From Brachyhypopomus gauderio (lineage: Eukaryota; Chordata; Actinopteri; Gymnotiformes; Hypopomidae): 64,000 bases of DNA. A program made the translations under genes and the position numbers. Below the pieces are notes generated by a model. That model ran no database searches, had not been told where the DNA came from, and saw nothing but the letters and a program-made list of their open reading frames with translations. Location: NCBI RefSeq assembly GCF_052324685.1, contig NC_135211.1:7856386-7920385 (forward strand). The letters run 5' to 3'. Shown one piece after another: positions 1-11,198 of the stretch. How positions within the stretch are numbered: the stretch's first letter is position 1; each line of letters starts with the position of its first letter.

Positions 1-7
1 GCTACCA
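1..7 (+). tRNA. 3' end of a tRNA-Leu copy cut by the window edge
   Basis: The first seven bases match the 3' acceptor strand and discriminator of the downstream copies, and are followed by the same spacer and T-run. The rest of this gene lies outside the window. Confidence 0.7.
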
Positions 8-707
8 AGTGGAGTTTTACAAACACTCACGGTCAGTTGTGCCCCTGCCAAATCACTTGTCTATGTGAAAAGAAGAAAACGAGTAGCGAAAAGAAAGAAG
101 AAGCAGCAACTCATCCATCATCGTCATCCTTTCCAAGTCCCTTTAAATGCCATCTGCAGGGGTTTTAACTTGCTGTTCATATTTTTGTTGCTTAATATTT
201 CATATAGCTAAATGATATGCAAGTCATTAATGACACATAAGCAGCAGCAATCCACTCAAGATGGGCCTTTTAATTATCCAAGGAGTTCAAGCTGGTATGT
301 CAAAATGGGAACGGTGCTGTGTCCCTCCAAGAAAACGACTTGATACAAATATGCTATGTACACTACCAGATTGTCATGTACTCTGAGTCTAAGCTGTGAG
401 AATTCATAGCACACCAATAAACCCATGCTGAAATTGGAACATTTGTAATGTGCAGGGTGTTAAAAGGCCGGACGATAAAACATAAGCGTTCATCTACTTA
501 TTCAGAATGGCAGGAGAAGAAAGAAGATCAAGTAGTGACATATCCTGCCAGGATGCCTTTTGCAATGTGTTGTATGTGACTGTGTGCTGAGGCGAGGTTG
601 AAGAGGAAGCTGCTTTTATCACACTGGAAATGATGATTCTTGCCTCTTCCAATTCAACATAAATTCACCTTCTTTCGTGAAAAAGTCGGCAAAGACTTCT
701 TCATAGA

Positions 708-789
708 GGTAGCGTGGCTGTGTGGTCTAAGGCGCTGGATTTAAGCTCCATTCTCGTTGGAGGCATGGGTTCAAATCCCACAGCTACCA
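708..789 (+). tRNA. tRNA-Leu (UAA), copy 1, partly degenerate
   Basis: An 82-nt tRNA with the long variable arm of leucine tRNAs and anticodon loop TTTAAGC. It differs from the array consensus in the D arm/A box (GGCTGTGTGG instead of GGCCGAGTGG), has an A-C mismatch in the T stem and a mismatch at the seventh acceptor pair. It may be a weak gene or a pseudogene. A TTTT terminator follows within 10 nt. Confidence 0.75.
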
Positions 790-1489
790 AGTGGAGTTTT
801 ACAAACACTCACGGTCAGTTGTGCCCCTGCCAAATCACTTGTCTATGTGAAAAGAAGAAAACGAGTAGCGAAAAGAAAGAAGAAGCAGCAACTCATCCAT
901 CATCGTCATCCTTTCCAAGTCCCTTTAAATGCCATCTGCAGGGGTTTTAACTTGCTGTTCATATTTTTGTTGCTTAATATTTCATATAGCTAAATGATAT
1001 GCAAGTCATTAATGACACATAAGCAGCAGCAATCCACTCAAGATGGGCCTTTTAATTATCCAAGGAGTTCAAGGTGGTATGTCAAAATGGGAACGGTGCT
1101 GTGTCCCTCCAAGAAAACGACTTGATACAAATATGCTATGTACACTACCAGATTGTCATGTACTCTGAGTCTAAGCTGTGAGAATTCATAGCACACCAAT
1201 AAACCCATGCTGAAATTGGAACATTTGTAATGTGCAGGGTGTTAAAAGGCCGGACGATAAAACGTAAGCGTTCATCTACTTATTCAGAATGGCAGGAGAA
1301 GAAAGAAGATCAAGTAGTGACATATCCTGCCAGGATGCCTTTTGCAATGTGTTGTATGTGACTGTGTGCTGAGGCGAGGTTGAAGAGGAAGCTGCTTTTG
1401 TCAGACTGGAAATGATGATTCTTGCCTCTTCCAATTCAACATAAATTCACCTTCTTTCGTGAAAAAGTCGGCAAAGACTTCTTCATAGA

Positions 1490-1571
1490 GGTAGCGTGGC
1501 CGAGTGGTCTAAGGCGCTGGATTTAAGCTCCATTCTCTTCGGAGGCGTGGGTTCAAATCCCACTGCTACCA
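1490..1571 (+). tRNA. tRNA-Leu (UAA), copy 2, near-consensus fold
   Basis: The cloverleaf is readable by eye: acceptor GGTAGCG with TGCTACC (last pair G-U), A box GGCCGAGTGG, anticodon loop TTTAAGC (anticodon UAA, reading UUA), long variable arm TCTC-TTC-GGAGG, B box GGTTCAAATCC inside a GTGGG/CCCAC T stem, discriminator A. A four-T Pol III terminator lies at 1579-1582. The only defect is a C-U mismatch at the base of the anticodon stem, present in every copy. The body resembles vertebrate tRNA-Leu(UAG) more than the usual tRNA-Leu(UAA). Confidence 0.9.
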
Positions 1572-2271
1572 AGTGGAGTTTTACAAACACTCACGGTCAG
1601 TTGTGCCCCTGCCAAATCACTTGTCTATGTGAAAAGAAGAAAACGAGTAGCGAAAAGAAAGAAGAAGCAGCAACTCATCCATCATCGTCATCCTTTCCAA
1701 GTCCCTTTAAATGCCATCTGCAGGGGTTTTAACTTGCTGTTCATATTTTTGTTGCTTAATATTTCATATAGCTAAATGATATGCAAGTCATTAATGACAC
1801 ATAAGCAGCAGCAATCCACTCAAGATGGGCCTTTTAATTATCCAAGGAGTTCAAGCTGGTATGTCAAAATGGGAACGGTGCTGTGTCCCTCCAAGAAAAC
1901 GACTTGATACAAATATGCTATGTACACTACCAGATTGTCATGTACTCTGAGTCTAAGCTGTGAGAATTCATAGCACACCAATAAACCCATGCTGAAATTG
2001 GAACATTTGTAATGTGCAGGGTGTTAAAAGGCCGGACGATAAAACGTAAGCGTTCATCTACTTATCCAGAATGGCAGGAGAAGAAAGAAGATCAAGTAGT
2101 GACATATCCTGCCAGGATGCCTTTTGCAATGTGTTGTATGTGACTGTGTGCTGAGGCGAGGTTGAAGAGGAAGCTGCTTTTATCAGACTGGAAATGATGA
2201 TTCTTGCCTCTTCCAATTCAACATAAATTCACCTTCTTTCGTGAAAAAGTCGGCAAAGACTTCTTCATAGA

Positions 2272-2353
2272 GGTAGCGTGGCCGTGTGGTCTAAGGCGCT
2301 GCATTTAAGCTCCATTCTCGTCGGAGGCGTGGGTTCAAATCCCACCGCTACCA
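2272..2353 (+). tRNA. tRNA-Leu (UAA), copy 3, anticodon-stem mutation
   Basis: Consensus acceptor and T arm, but the D arm has GTGTGG and the anticodon stem has GCTGCA in place of GCTGGA. This adds a second anticodon-stem mismatch to the C-U pair found in all copies. Likely impaired. A T-run follows. Confidence 0.78.
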
Positions 2354-3055
2354 AGTGGAGTTTTACAAACACTCACGGTCAGTTGTGCCCCTGCCAAATC
2401 ACTTGTCTATGTGAAAAGAAGAAAACGAGTAGCGAAAAGAAAGAAGAAGCAGCAACTCATCCATCATCAAGTCATCCTTTCCAAGTCCCTTTAAATGCCA
2501 TCTGCAGGGGTTTTAACTTGCTGTTCATATTTTTGTTGCTTAATATTTCATATAGCTAAATGATATGCAAGTCATTAATGACACATAAGCAGCAGCAATC
2601 CACTCAAGATGGCCCTTTTAATTATCCAAGGAGTTCAAGCTGGTATGTCAAAATGGGAACGGTGCTGTGTCCCTCCAAGAAAACGAATGGATACAAATAT
2701 GCTATGTACACTACCAGATTGTCATGTACTCTGAGTCTAAGCTGTGAGAATTCATAGCACACCAATAAACCCATGCTGAAATTGGAACATTTGTAATGTG
2801 CAGGGTGTTAAAAGGCCGGACGATAAAACGTAAGCGTTCATCTACTTATTCAGAATGGCAGGAGAAGAAAGAAGATCAAGTAGTGACATATCCTGCCAGG
2901 ATGCCTTTTGCAATGTGTTGTATGTGACTGTGTGCTGAGGCGAGGTTGAAGAGGAAGCTGCTTTTATCAGACTGGAAATGATGATTCTTGCCTCTTCCAA
3001 TTCAACATAAATTCACCTTCTTTCGTGAAAAAGTCGGCAAAGACTTCTTCATAGA

Positions 3056-3137
3056 GGTAGCGTGGCCGAGTGGTCTAAGGCGCTGGATTTAAGCTCCATT
3101 CTCTTCGGAGGCGTGGGTTCAAATCCCACTGCTACCA
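3056..3137 (+). tRNA. tRNA-Leu (UAA), copy 4, near-consensus fold
   Basis: Identical in all visible arms to copy 2, including the A box, B box, UAA anticodon and the G-U last acceptor pair, with a TTTT terminator just downstream. One of the best-preserved copies. Confidence 0.9.
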
Positions 3138-3824
3138 AGTGGAGTTTTACAAACACTCACGGTCAGTTGTGCCCCTGCCAAATCACTTGTCTATGTGAAA
3201 AGAAGAAAACGAGTAGCGAAAAGAAAGAAGAAGCAGCAAGTCATCCTTTCCAAGTCCCTTTAAATGCCATCTGCAGGGGTTTTAACTTGCTGTTCATATT
3301 TTTGTTGCTTAATATTTCATATAGCTAAATGATATGCAAGTCATTAATGACACATAAGCAGCAGCAATCCACTCAAGATGGCCCTTTTAATTATCCAAGG
3401 AGTTCAAGCTGGTATGTCAAAATGGGAACGGTGCTGTGTCCCTCCAAGAAAACGAATGGATACAAATATGCTATGTACACTACCAGATTGTCATGTACTC
3501 TGAGTCTAAGCTGTGAGAATTCATAGCACACCAATAAACCCATGCTGAAATTGGAACATTTGTAATGTGCAGGGTGTTAAAAGGCCGGACGATAAAACGT
3601 AAGCGTTCATCTACTTATTCAGAATGGCAGGAGAAGAAAGAAGATCAAGTAGTGACATATCCTGCCAGGATGCCTTTTGCAAAGTGTTGTATGTGACTGT
3701 GTGCTGAGGCGAGGTTGAAGAGGAAGCTGCTTTTATCAGACTGGAAATGATGATTCTTGCCTCTTCCAATTCAACATAAATTCGCCTTCTTTCGTGAAAA
3801 AGTCGGCAAAGACTTCTTCAAAGA

Positions 3825-3906
3825 GGTAGCGTGGCCGAGTGGTCTAAGGCGCTGGATTTAAGCTCCATTCTCTTCGGAGGCATGGGTTCAAATCCCACCG
3901 CTTCCA
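3825..3906 (+). tRNA. tRNA-Leu (UAA), copy 5, acceptor and T-stem mismatches
   Basis: D arm and anticodon arm are consensus, but the 3' acceptor strand reads CGCTTCC (one mismatch) and the T stem begins ATGGG. Possibly a pseudogene. A TTTT run follows. Confidence 0.75.
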
Positions 3907-4606
3907 AGTGGAGTTTTACAAACACTCACGGTCAGTTGTGCCCCTGCCAAGTCACTTGTCTATGTGAAAAGAAGAAAACGAGTAGCGAAAAGAAAGAAGA
4001 AGCAGCAACTCATCCAACATCGTCATCCTTTTCAAGTCCCTTTAAATGCCATCTGCAGGGGTTTTAACTTGCTGTTCATATTTTTGTTGCTTAATATTTC
4101 ATATAGCTAAATGATATGCAAGTCATTAATGACACATAAGCAGCAGCAATCCACTCAAGATGGGCCTTTTAATTATCCAAGGAGTTCAAGCTGGTATGTC
4201 AAAATGGGAACGGTGCTGTGTCCCTCCAAGAAAACGACTTGATACAAATATGCTATGTACACTACCAGATTGTCATGTACTCTGAGTCTAAGCTGTGAGA
4301 ATTCATAGCACACCAATAAACCCATGCTGAAATTGGAACATTTGTAATGTGCAGGGTGTTAAAAGGCCGGACGATAAAACGTAAGCGTTCATCTACTTAT
4401 TCAGAATGGCAGGAGAAGAAAGAAGATCAAGTAGTGACATATCCTGCCAGGATGCCTTTTGCAAAGTGTTGTATGTGACTGTGTGCTGAGGCGAGGTTGA
4501 AGAGGAAGCTGCTTTTATCAGACTGGAAATGATGATTCTTGCCTCTTCCAATTCAACATAAATTCACCTTCTTTCGTGAAAAAGTCGGCAAAGACTTCTT
4601 CATAGA

Positions 4607-4688
4607 GTTAGCGTGGCTGAGTGGTCTAAGGCGCTGGATTTAAGCTCCATTCTCTTTGTAGGCGTGGGTTCAAATCGCACCGCTACCA
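4607..4688 (+). tRNA. tRNA-Leu (UAA), copy 6, degenerate
   Basis: The acceptor 5' strand reads GTTAGCG, the variable arm is altered (TTTGTAGG) and the T stem has CGCAC. Three arms therefore carry mismatches, which suggests a tRNA pseudogene inside an otherwise intact array unit. Confidence 0.7.
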
Positions 4689-5388
4689 AGTGGAGTTTTA
4701 CAAACACTCACGGTCAGTTGTGCCCCTGCCAAATCACTTGTCTATGTGAAAAGAAGAAAACGAGTAGCGAAAAGAAAGAAGAAGCAGCAACTCATCCATC
4801 ATCGTCATCCTTTCCAAGTCCCTTTAAATGCCATCTGCAGGGGTTTTAACTTGCTGTTCATATTTTTGTTGCTTAATATTTCATATAGCTAAATGATATG
4901 CAAATCATTAATGACACATAAGCAGCAGCAATCCACTCAAGATGGGCCTTTTAATTATCCAAGGAGTTCAAGCTGGTATGTCAAAATGGGAACGGTGCTG
5001 TGTCCCTCCAAGAAAACGACTTGATACAAATATGCTATGTACACTACCAGATTGTCATGTACTCTGAGTCTAAGCTGTGAGAATTCATAGCACACCAATA
5101 AACCCATGCTGAAATTGGAACATTTGTAATGTGCAGGGTGTTAAAAGGCCGGACGATAAAACGTAAGCGTTCATCTACTTATTCAGAATGGCAGGAGAAG
5201 AAAGAAGATCAAGTAGTGACATATCCTGCCAGGATGCCTTTTGCAAAGTGTTGTATGTGACTGTGTGCTGAGGCGAGGTTGAAGAGGAAGCTGCTTTTAT
5301 CAGACTGGAAATGATGATTCTTGCCTCTTCCAATTCAACATAAATTCACCTTCTTTCGTGAAAAAGTCGGCAAAGACTTCTTCATAGA

Positions 5389-5470
5389 GGTAGCGTGGCC
5401 GAGTGGTCTAAGGCGCTGGATTTAAGCTCCATTCTCTTCGGAGGCGTGGGTTCAAATCCCACTGCTACCA
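5389..5470 (+). tRNA. tRNA-Leu (UAA), copy 7, near-consensus fold
   Basis: Matches copies 2 and 4 in every arm: consensus A and B boxes, UAA anticodon, G-U last acceptor pair and a TTTT terminator. Likely a functional copy if the array is expressed. Confidence 0.9.
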
Positions 5471-6172
5471 AGTGGAGTTTTACAAACACTCACGGTCAGT
5501 TGTGCCCCTGCCAAGTCACTTGTCTATGTGAAAAGAAGAAAACGAGTAGCGAAAAGAAAGAAGAAGCAGCAACTCATCCATCATCGTCATCCTTTCCAAG
5601 TCCCTTTAAATGCCATCTGCAGGGGTTTTAACTTGCTGTTCATATTTTTGTTGCTTAATATTTCATATAGCTAAATGATATGCAAGTCATTAATGACACA
5701 TAAGCAGCAGCAATCCACTCAAGATGGGCCTTTTAATTATCCAAGGAGTTCAAGCTGGTATGTCAAAATGGGAACGATGCTGTGTCCCTCCAAGAAAACG
5801 ACTTGATACAAATATGCTATGTACACTACCAGATTGTCATGTACTCTGTGAGTCTAAGCTGTGAGAATTCATAGCACACCAATAAACCCATGCTGAAATT
5901 GGAACATTTGTAATGTGCAGGGTGTTAAAAGGCCGGACGATAAAACGTAAGCGTTCATCTACTTATTCAGAATGGCAGGAGAAGAAAGAAGATCAAGTAG
6001 TGACATATCCTGCCAGGATGCCTTTTGCAAAGTGTTGTATGTGACTGTGTCCTGAGGCGAGGTTGAAGAGGAAGCTGCTTTTATCAGACTGGAAATGATG
6101 ATTCTTGCCTCTTCCAATTCAACATAAATTCACCTTCTTTCGTGAAAAAGTCGGCAAAGACTTCTTCATAGA

Positions 6173-6254
6173 GGTAACGTGGCCGAGTGGTCTAAGGCGC
6201 TGGATTTAAGCTCCATTCTCTTCGGAGGCGTGGGTTCAAATCCCACCGCTACCA
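6173..6254 (+). tRNA. tRNA-Leu (UAA), copy 8, one acceptor mismatch
   Basis: Only the acceptor 5' strand (GGTAACG) departs from consensus, giving an A-C mismatch at pair 5. The T stem, D arm and anticodon loop are intact and a TTTT run follows. Confidence 0.83.
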
Positions 6255-6954
6255 AGTGGAGTTTTACAAACACTCACGGTCAGTTGTGCCCCTGCCAAAT
6301 CACTTGTCTATGTGAAAAGAAGAAAACGAGTAGCGAAAAGAAAGAAGAAGCAGCAACTCATCCATCATCGTCATCCTTTCCAAGTCCCTTTAAATGCCAT
6401 CTGCAGGGCTTTTAACTTGCTGTTCATATTTTTGTTGCTTAATATTTCATATAGCTAAATGATATGCAAGTCATTAATGACACATAAGCAGCAGCAATCC
6501 ACTCAAGATGGGCCTTTTAATTATCCAAGGAGTTCAAGCTGGTATGTCAAAATGGGAACGGTGCTGTGTCCCTCCAAGAAAACGACTTGATACAAATATG
6601 CTATGTACACTACCAGATTGTCATGTACTCTGAGTCTAAGCTGTGAGAATTCATAGCACACCAATAAACCCATGCTGAAATTGGAACATTTGTAATGTGC
6701 AGGGTGTTAAAAGGCCGGACGATAAAACGTAAGCGTTCATCTACTTATTCAGAATGGCAGGAGAAGAAAGAAGATCAAGTAGTGACATATCCTGCCAGGA
6801 TGCCTTTTGCAATGTGTTGTATGTGACTGTGTGCTGAGGCGAGGTTGAAGAGGAAGCTGCTTTTATCAGACTGGAAATGATGATTCTTGCCTCTTCCAAT
6901 TCAACATAAATTCACCTTCTTTCGTGAAAAAGTCGGCAAAGACTTCTTCATAGA

Positions 6955-7036
6955 GGTTGCGTGGCCGTGTGGTCTAAGGCGCTGCATTTAAGCTCCATTC
7001 TCTTTGGAGGCGTGGGTTCAAATCCCACCGCTACCA
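6955..7036 (+). tRNA. tRNA-Leu (UAA), copy 9, mutated acceptor and anticodon stems
   Basis: The acceptor begins GGTTGCG, the D arm has GTGTGG and the anticodon stem GCTGCA, as in copy 3. Copies 3 and 9 share two substitutions, which suggests exchange or duplication between non-adjacent units. Confidence 0.72.
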
Positions 7037-7736
7037 AGTGGAGTTTTACAAACACTCACGGTCAGTTGTGCCCCTGCCAAATCACTTGTCTATGTGAAAA
7101 GAAGAAAACGAGTAGCGAAAAGAAAGAAGAAGCAGCAACTCATCCATCATCGTCATCCTTTCCAAGTCCCTTTAAAAGCCATCTGCAGGGGTTTTAACTT
7201 GCTGTTCATATTTTTGTTGCTTAATATTTCATATAGCTAAATGATATGCAAGTCATTAATGACACATAAGCAGCAGCAATCCACTCAAGATGGGCCTTTT
7301 AATTATCCAAGGAGTTCAAGCTGGTATGTCAAAATGGGAACGGTGCTGTGTCCCTCCAAGAAAACGACTTGATACAAATATGCTATGTACACTACCAGAT
7401 TGTCATGTACTCCGAGTCTAAGCTGTGAGAATTCATAGCACACCAATAAACCCAAGCTGAAATTGGAACATTTGTAACGTGCAGGGTGTTAAAAGGCCGG
7501 ACGATAAAACTTAAACATTCATCTACTTATTCTGAATGGCAGGAGAAGAAAGAAGATCAAGTAGTGACATATCCTGCCAGGATGCCTTTTGCAAAGTGTT
7601 GTATGTGACTGTGTGCTGAGGCGAGGTTGAAGAGGAAGCTGCTTTTATCAGACTGGAAATGATGATTCTTGCCTCTTCCAATTCAACATAAATTCACCTT
7701 CTTTCGTGAAAAAGTCGGCAAAGACTTCTTCATAGA

Positions 7737-7818
7737 GGTAGCGTGGCCGAGTGGTCTAAGGCGCTGGATTTAAGCTCCATTCTCTTCGGAGGCGTGGGTT
7801 CAAATTCCACTGCTACCA
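7737..7818 (+). tRNA. tRNA-Leu (UAA), copy 10, B-box mutation
   Basis: Consensus apart from the T arm, which reads TTCAAATTCCAC. This breaks one T-stem pair and alters the end of the B box, so transcription or folding may be reduced. Confidence 0.78.
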
Positions 7819-8506
7819 AGTGGAGTTTTAGAAACACTCACGGTCAGTTGTGCCCCTGCCAAATCACTTGTCTATGTGAAAAGAAGAAAACGAGTAGCGA
7901 AAAGAAAGAAGAAGCAGCAAGTCATCCATCATCAAGTCCCTTTAAATGCCATCTGCAGGGGTTTTAACTTGCTGTTCATATTTTTGTTGCTTAATATTTC
8001 ATATAGCTAAATGATATGCAAGTCATTTATGACACATAAGCAGCAGCAATCCACTCAAAATGGGCCTTTTAATTATCCAAGGAGTTCAAGCAGGTATGTC
8101 AAAATGGGAACGGTGCTGTGTCCCTCCAAGAAAACGACTTGATACAAGTATGCTAAGTACACTACCAGATTGTCATGTACTCTGAGTCTAAGCTGTGAGA
8201 ATTCATAGCACACCAATAAACCCATGCTGAAATTGGAACATTTGTAATGTGCAGGGTGTTAAAAGGCCGGACGATAAAACGTAAGCGTTCATCTACTTAT
8301 TCAGAATGGCAGGAGAAGAAAGAAGATCAAGTAGTGACATATCCTGCCAGGATGCCTTTTGCAAAGTGTTGTATGTGACTGTGTTCTGAGGCGAGGTTGA
8401 AGAGGAAGCTGCTTTTATCAGACAGGAAATGATGATTCTTGCCTCTTCCGATTCAACATAAATTCACCTTCTTTCGTGAAAAAGTCGGCAAAGACTTCTT
8501 CATAGA

Positions 8507-8588
8507 GGTAGCGTGGCCGAGTGGTCTAAGGCGCTGGATTTAAGCTCCATTCTCGTCGGAGGCGTGGGTTCAAATCCCACCGCTACCA
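8507..8588 (+). tRNA. tRNA-Leu (UAA), copy 11, fully paired acceptor
   Basis: GGTAGCG pairs with CGCTACC over all seven positions, both promoter boxes are consensus and the anticodon is UAA. The variable arm is TCTC-GTC-GGAGG. Apart from the array-wide C-U anticodon-stem mismatch this is the cleanest fold, although the rest of its unit is more diverged than internal units. Confidence 0.9.
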
Positions 8589-9288
8589 AGTGGAGTTTTA
8601 CAAACACTAACGGTCAGTTGTGCCCCTGCCAAATCACTTGTCTATGTGAAAAGAAGAAAACGAGTAGTGAAAAGAAAGAAGAAGCAGCAACTCATCCATC
8701 ATCAAGTCATCCTTTCCAAGTCCCTTTAAATGCCATCTGCAGGGGATTTAACTTGCTGTTCCTATTTTTGTTGCTTAATATTTCATATAGCTAAATGATA
8801 TGCAAGTCATTAATGACACATAAGCAGCAGCAATCCACTCAAGATGGGCCTTTTAATTATCCAAGGAGTTCAAGCAGGTATGTCAAAATGGGAACGGTGC
8901 TGTGTCCCTCCAAGAAAACGACTTGATACAAGTATGCTATGCACACTACAAGATTGTCCTGTACTCTGAGTCTGAGCTGTGGTAATTCATAGCACACCAA
9001 TAAACCCATGCTGAAATTGGAACATTTGTAACGTGCAGGGTGCTAAAAGGCCGGACAATAAAAATTAAGCGTTCATCTACTTATTCAGAATGGCAGGAGA
9101 AGAAAGATCAAGTAGTGACATATCCTGCCAGGATGCCTTTTGCAACGTGTTGTATGTGACTGTGTTCTGAGGCGAGGTTGAAGAGGAAGCTGCATTTTTT
9201 ATCAGACTGGAAACAATGATTCTTGCCTCTTCCGATTCAACATAAATTCACCTTCTTTCGTGAAAAAGTTGGCAGACTTCTTCACAGA

Positions 9289-9320
9289 GGTAGCGTGGCC
9301 AAGTGCTCCAAGGCGCTGGT
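9289..9320 (+). pseudogene. Truncated tRNA-Leu at the array end
   Basis: The 5' half of the tRNA (acceptor, D arm with GGCCAAGTGC, start of the anticodon stem) is fused directly to the spacer sequence that normally lies more than 300 bp downstream (TCCCTCCAAGAAAACG). An internal deletion removed the anticodon, T arm and terminator. The repeat unit ends soon after, near 9448. Confidence 0.85.
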
Positions 9321-9448
9321 CCCTCCAAGAAAACGATTTGATTTTGAAGTATGCTCTGTACACTACCAGATTGTCATGTACTCTGAGTCTAAGCTGTGGG
9401 AATTCATAGCACACCAACAAACCCCTGCTGAAATTGGATCGGCTTAGA

Positions 9449-9779
9449 CCGGCCAGCACCTCCAGTGAGGTCAGTTTAGGAACATCAGAGAAACATCAAA
9501 TTAGGAATGAACCGAGGCCGTCCAGAGAAGACAATACACTCCTGAGGCCTACTGAAGTCACGAGGATGGCTTCAGTGCCATGATTAACCCACATATATGC
9601 AAAGAGCCCTAACATATACATCTAATGTGTTTAATATATACTAAGAAAGCCTGGCATAAAGGGAAATCATAAAATTTCCATCACATTTTCATTGCCAGTC
9701 TATTCTTGATCAGATGTCTCCTGTAAAAATGAAGAAGTCCTCCACGAATTCTTTCACACCCTGGTTGAACTATCCAGAC
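9449..9779. other. Array flank, nothing recognised
   Basis: Unique-looking AT-rich sequence between the tRNA array and the LINE remnant. I see no gene, RNA or transposon terminus in it. Confidence 0.5.
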
Positions 9780-10998
9780 CCGAGACCTCCGGCGCTCATG
9801 TCGTAAAGCAGAGCGTCTGTGGAAATCTGCGGGATTGCTAGTTCACCGTGAATATCTTAAAGAGCTCCTTCAATTGTTCAACGAGACGGTGAAAAAAGCA
9901 AGATCGACTTATTTTGGAAATCTGAACAAACATAGTAGGAATAATCCCAAGGTTTTATTTGATACTATAAATAGGATTACTACTCTTCCACTTCAGCAGG
10001 GCTTGTTACATTCTGATGATGACTAATAGATTTTAAATTATTTTGTAAACAAGATAAATATCCTGAGACCCAAGATCTCACTAAATTTGCCTCCCCAGAC
10101 ACATGGTCCCCCATGTTCTGAATCTTTTCATTCCTTTTCCCCTATTACTCTAAATGATTTAGTTAATGTAATTGGCAAGATGAAACTCATCTAATCCTCA
10201 GGAAATCTTACCCCATTCTGTCCTGATTGGTACCCTTACCACTATAGGACCCTCATTATTAGCAATAATAAATAGCTCACTGACTCAGGGTCATGTTCAA
10301 CTGTCTTTGAAACATGCTGTGGTAACTCCTCTTTTGAAGCAACCTAACCTTGATACCAGCTGCATCAGTAACTATCGACCGATCTCTAAACTGCCATTTA
10401 TTAGTAAGCTGATGGAAAAAATAGTAGAAAATCAATTTAGAAATGTATTATCCAATTTACAAATTTTGGATTTGCTTTTTTTATGTTTCCATTAGCAAGC
10501 ATCATCCAGTCTTTTAAAATTGTTTCCTATCATTTATACGCGGATGACATTCAGTTTTACATGTCTTTCAAGCCCCAGCAACTGGATAGGCTGTCCAGCC
10601 TACTCCAGTGTTTAACTCGGATCAGTGAGTGTCTATCTAGTAATTGTCTTGTTTTAAATGCAGATAAAACTGAGACTATGATTATTGCACCTCCTGATTT
10701 ACATCTGAAAATCAATCTGATACTTTCGGCCTCTTTCTGTCCCGCAGCCAAATCGAACATCCTAAATCTTGGTGTAATATTTGACCAGTCATTGAGCTTT
10801 GATACTCATTAAAAAATGTCATGTTCTTGCCTCTTTCACGTAAGAAACATTTTCAAAATACGTCATGTGGTTTCCATGGTTGATCTGGAAAAAATTATAC
10901 ATGCCCTTGTATCATCTCGCTTGGACTACTGCAATGGTCTTTTGTATGGCTTGGATAAATCATCTCTCTCTCGGCTCCAAACGATACTGTTGCAAGGA
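9780..10998 (+). mobile_element. Decayed L2-like LINE (RT fragments)
   Basis: Short plus-strand frames in several phases spell pieces of a non-LTR retrotransposon ORF2. There is a pre-RT segment at 9835-10026, the RT start with YRPIS at about 10370-10385, the YADD catalytic box at about 10535-10550, and the thumb with the phrase SRLDYCNGL near 10915, typical of fish L2. The segment between the RT start and YADD is missing at about 10485, so this is an internally deleted copy. Frameshifts and stops interrupt it throughout. Its 3' end is absent: LINE similarity stops near 10998. Confidence 0.8.
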
Positions 10999-11198
10999 CG
11001 GACGGCGGTGGAGTGGACAGAGAAATGCAATGAAGATTCCGTCACCAAAATAATGCGCTTTTTTTTTTTTCTTTTTGACCACTTTTCTTCAAACAGTGCA
11101 AGTATTTACAGTGTCCCCAAAATAAGGTAGCAAAAAATGCAGAACATAAACTAAGCAAACAAAATATCTAAATGCTAAAAATAAACAAGCTTCACGTT
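10999..11198. other. Sequence between the LINE remnant and Gypsy element B
   Basis: Contains a run of ten T followed by pyrimidines near 11058 and AT-rich sequence. I cannot assign it. It may be genomic flank of element B or an unrecognised part of its 3' end. Confidence 0.4.

Larger units (their letters stand above)
1..9448 (+). repeat. Tandem array of ~782-bp units, each with one tRNA-Leu gene
   Basis: Twelve and a part units follow each other head to tail. Spacing between successive tRNA starts is 782, 782, 784, 769, 782, 782, 784, 782, 782, 770 and 782 bp; the short units have small deletions in the purine-rich tract after the tRNA. The window opens inside the last 7 nt of a further tRNA copy, so the array extends upstream. 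Internal units are nearly identical, while those after about 7500 carry more substitutions, as expected at the edge of an array homogenised by unequal exchange. Between tRNAs each unit holds about 700 bp with no recognisable gene, including a GAAAAGAAG-type purine tract. The 65-93 codon frames through each unit are read-through of the tRNA and are not genes. Confidence 0.95.

Noticed and set aside
714-8794. Repeated 65-93 codon frames in each array unit
   Set aside because: They start with GTG inside the tRNA and run through the tRNA and spacer. Their similarity follows from the DNA repeat, and indels between units change their ends, so they are not genes.
1-9448. CRISPR-like or satellite-only interpretation of the array
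   Set aside because: The repeat unit is 782 bp with a complete tRNA gene in each; there are no short repeats with unique spacers, and this is a vertebrate genome.
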